Source: Parasponia andersonii (taxonomy: Eukaryota > Streptophyta > Magnoliopsida > Rosales > Cannabaceae). Taken from it: a stretch of 64,000 nucleotides of DNA. A program made the translations under genes and the position numbers. Under the pieces are notes generated by a model. That model saw only the letters and a list, made by a program, of their open reading frames with translations, searched no databases and was not told the DNA's origin. This document shows, piece after piece, positions 62,411 to 64,000 of the stretch (its first letter is position 1; every line of letters starts with the position of its first letter). The stretch lies in assembly GCA_002914805.1 (NCBI GenBank), contig JXTB01000554.1:7073-71072 (forward strand), read 5' to 3'.

Positions 62411-64000
62411 TGATCCGTGCAGGTTAAGAATCATGCAGTATCTCCATTCATCCACCACTCACTTCAAGGCTAAAAACAGAGAGCAAATCCCAGCAGGGAA
62501 GTTACAGAAACGACTGAGCTGGTCTCAAAAATCAAACACAAGTGCCATTTTATGCTATGGACTAATTTAATTCATTTAGTGCTATGACCTGTACTTGGTG
62601 CTGTGTAACCATCACACGAGTCCACATTTTCGATTCAATACCTTGATCCAAACATTATACAATATGCCTAAGTGGTTCAAATCTTCACTTACAAACCAAC
62701 CAATAAAAATAAATACAAATAATCCCTTGAATCTTAAAACTCACAACTAATGCAACACGTCAAAAGTAAGTCTCAATATTTTAAACCCAGTTGCAAAATC
62801 AACCTAAATTGGGGCACTTGAGTAGAATTTAGCCAAAAGTCCTAGGAATACAGGGTTCAGCATCATTTTCCCACTAAACAATAATCAATTCCTTTCCCAT
62901 TGGCTCAAATTGCACACACTAAAATGAAAATTGGACTGGAAAGTTAATTTTGGCTTGCTGTTTTGAGTCTGTTGACTTTTTATCTCTTGGATAAATTTAT
63001 CGTAATTTTAGCTTTGATGGGACTAATTATTAAATTGACTTTGTTATTGAAAGTAACGGTTATCATGTCAACTCAAAGTCAACCTCCCACTATAACTTAT
63101 CCCCCAACTTAGCTAAGTGCTTTTCATGGTAAATTTCATACTGTTTGGACTCAACTTTATGGATCAAGTGCCAAAACGCACCCCCCCCCCCCCCCCCCCC
63201 CCCTCTCTCTCTGTCTCTCTCTTTCTCTTCATTGTTTCATTTTGTGTCTTGTTTCAAGTCCCGCGCCTACTTTAAGAACTCAACCATTTGAGTCTAACTA
63301 ACCACTTTATTGAGCCATATAGTTCAGTTCTCAAACCTTGAAAACTAGTCAAGGGTGGAAGTTAAGTCTCCACAGACAATAAATTAAATAAAGTTGCGAC
63401 TTGTGAAAAAGTCAATACAGAAAGTGAATCCACTATATTTTTTCATCTACTATATATGAGTTTATATGGTGGGACACGTGTTCGGCACCAAAAAAATTCT
63501 CGACTTTCCACTATTCTTGTTGTAACATATTGAAATGCCTCAATATTCAAAAGAAAGAAAATACATTGAAATGTCTCAGAAAAGAAAAACAAAGGAAAAT
63601 TATGTTGCTGAGATGAAAAGCGTCTTTAAAGGACAAAGTGTGGATGCAAAAGCTTCACTTTATACTCAAAAGAAAGAAAAAAAAGAGGAAATGAAATTCA
63701 ACTTCCTTTTTTAAAAAAAAAAAAAATTACTTTTCTTTTTTCCTCTCTGGTAGTGGGGACTCATGAGACTCCAATTTTTTTGTATTTTCTCGTGAGATAT
63801 TTATTAGTAATAATAGTCGAAAGTAAATGCAGATAGATCTTTACTTGTGATTGAACATGTGGTTCTAAGCTAAGGGCATGACAAAGTGGGTCTTACCAAC
63901 ATGCATCACTTCATTTCAATCCATGTTCTTCGAAAAGGAGAACTTGTTTGGTGTAGTTATAGCAAAGTACAACAAAAAGAAAACAGGATTTTGAGAAATT
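62411..64000. other. intergenic spacer to the window edge
   Basis: It contains a 23-base C-run followed by CT units (63181-63225) and A-rich runs near 63.71 kb. No gene or mobile element recognised. Confidence 0.55.
63181..63225. repeat. poly(C) run followed by (CT)n
   Basis: Twenty-three C in a row then alternating CT. A run this long is also a common place for sequencing length error. Confidence 0.95.

Noticed and set aside
63240-63275. tRNA B-box-like GTTTCAAGTCCCGCGCC
   Set aside because: No A-box or clover-leaf pairing at the right distance, so no tRNA or SINE can be supported.

Overview
The window is AT-rich nuclear DNA of a flowering plant, almost certainly a eudicot. The evidence is the intron-split genes with plant-type splice sites, a cycling DOF transcription factor, a plant GDSL esterase, a sulfated-peptide precursor, plant Copia and Gypsy elements, and many MITEs and SINEs in (TA)n-rich spacer. 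It looks like a draft assembly: there is a run of 100 Ns at 47192-47291 and single Ns near 35.29, 45.37 and 53.64 kb. I cannot name the species.

Layout. 1-4627: left-truncated minus-strand Ty3/Gypsy (Tat-type) relic ending in a clear LTR. 4628-8.9 kb: spacer with a small foldback element, then a complete five-exon GDSL esterase/lipase gene (6762-8701, +), close to Arabidopsis At1g74460. 8.9-13.6 kb: spacer with a 1000-bp foldback element carrying Mutator-like target duplications and a SINE flanked by a 16-bp duplication. 13674-14169 (-): a three-exon gene for a PSY-type secreted peptide, recovered by splicing. 18647-26262: a full-length minus-strand Copia element with two 1.27-kb LTRs and a TTTTT target duplication. 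27.9-39.5 kb: a SIRE/Maximus-type Copia relic (+) with an extra coding stretch after pol, whose two LTRs do not match over most of their length. 39.9-41.4 kb: a second SINE and an approximately 108-bp tandem array built around small palindromes. 42801-44463 (-): a two-exon bS6-type, probably mitochondrial, ribosomal protein. 44.6-56.7 kb: gene-free spacer with a 1.57-kb foldback element, several members of a MITE family sitting in (TA)n tracts, a third SINE-like copy, and a GC-richer island near 50.8-51.0 kb. 57287-59767 (+): a two-exon cycling DOF factor (CDF2/CDF3 type). 59.8-64 kb: spacer with an old tandem duplication.

Four host genes are supported. They do not form a pathway: a secreted esterase, a peptide hormone precursor, an organellar ribosomal protein and a clock-output transcription factor. 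The most unusual material lies in the repeats: a 12-bp palindrome (TTGTTGCAACAA and near variants) scattered through both coding and LTR parts of the SIRE-type element, the mismatched LTR pair of that element, the hairpin-bearing satellite at 40.6-41.4 kb, and SINEs that share only their 3' ends. Exon joins, motif positions and target duplications were read by eye; no alignment or database search was run.
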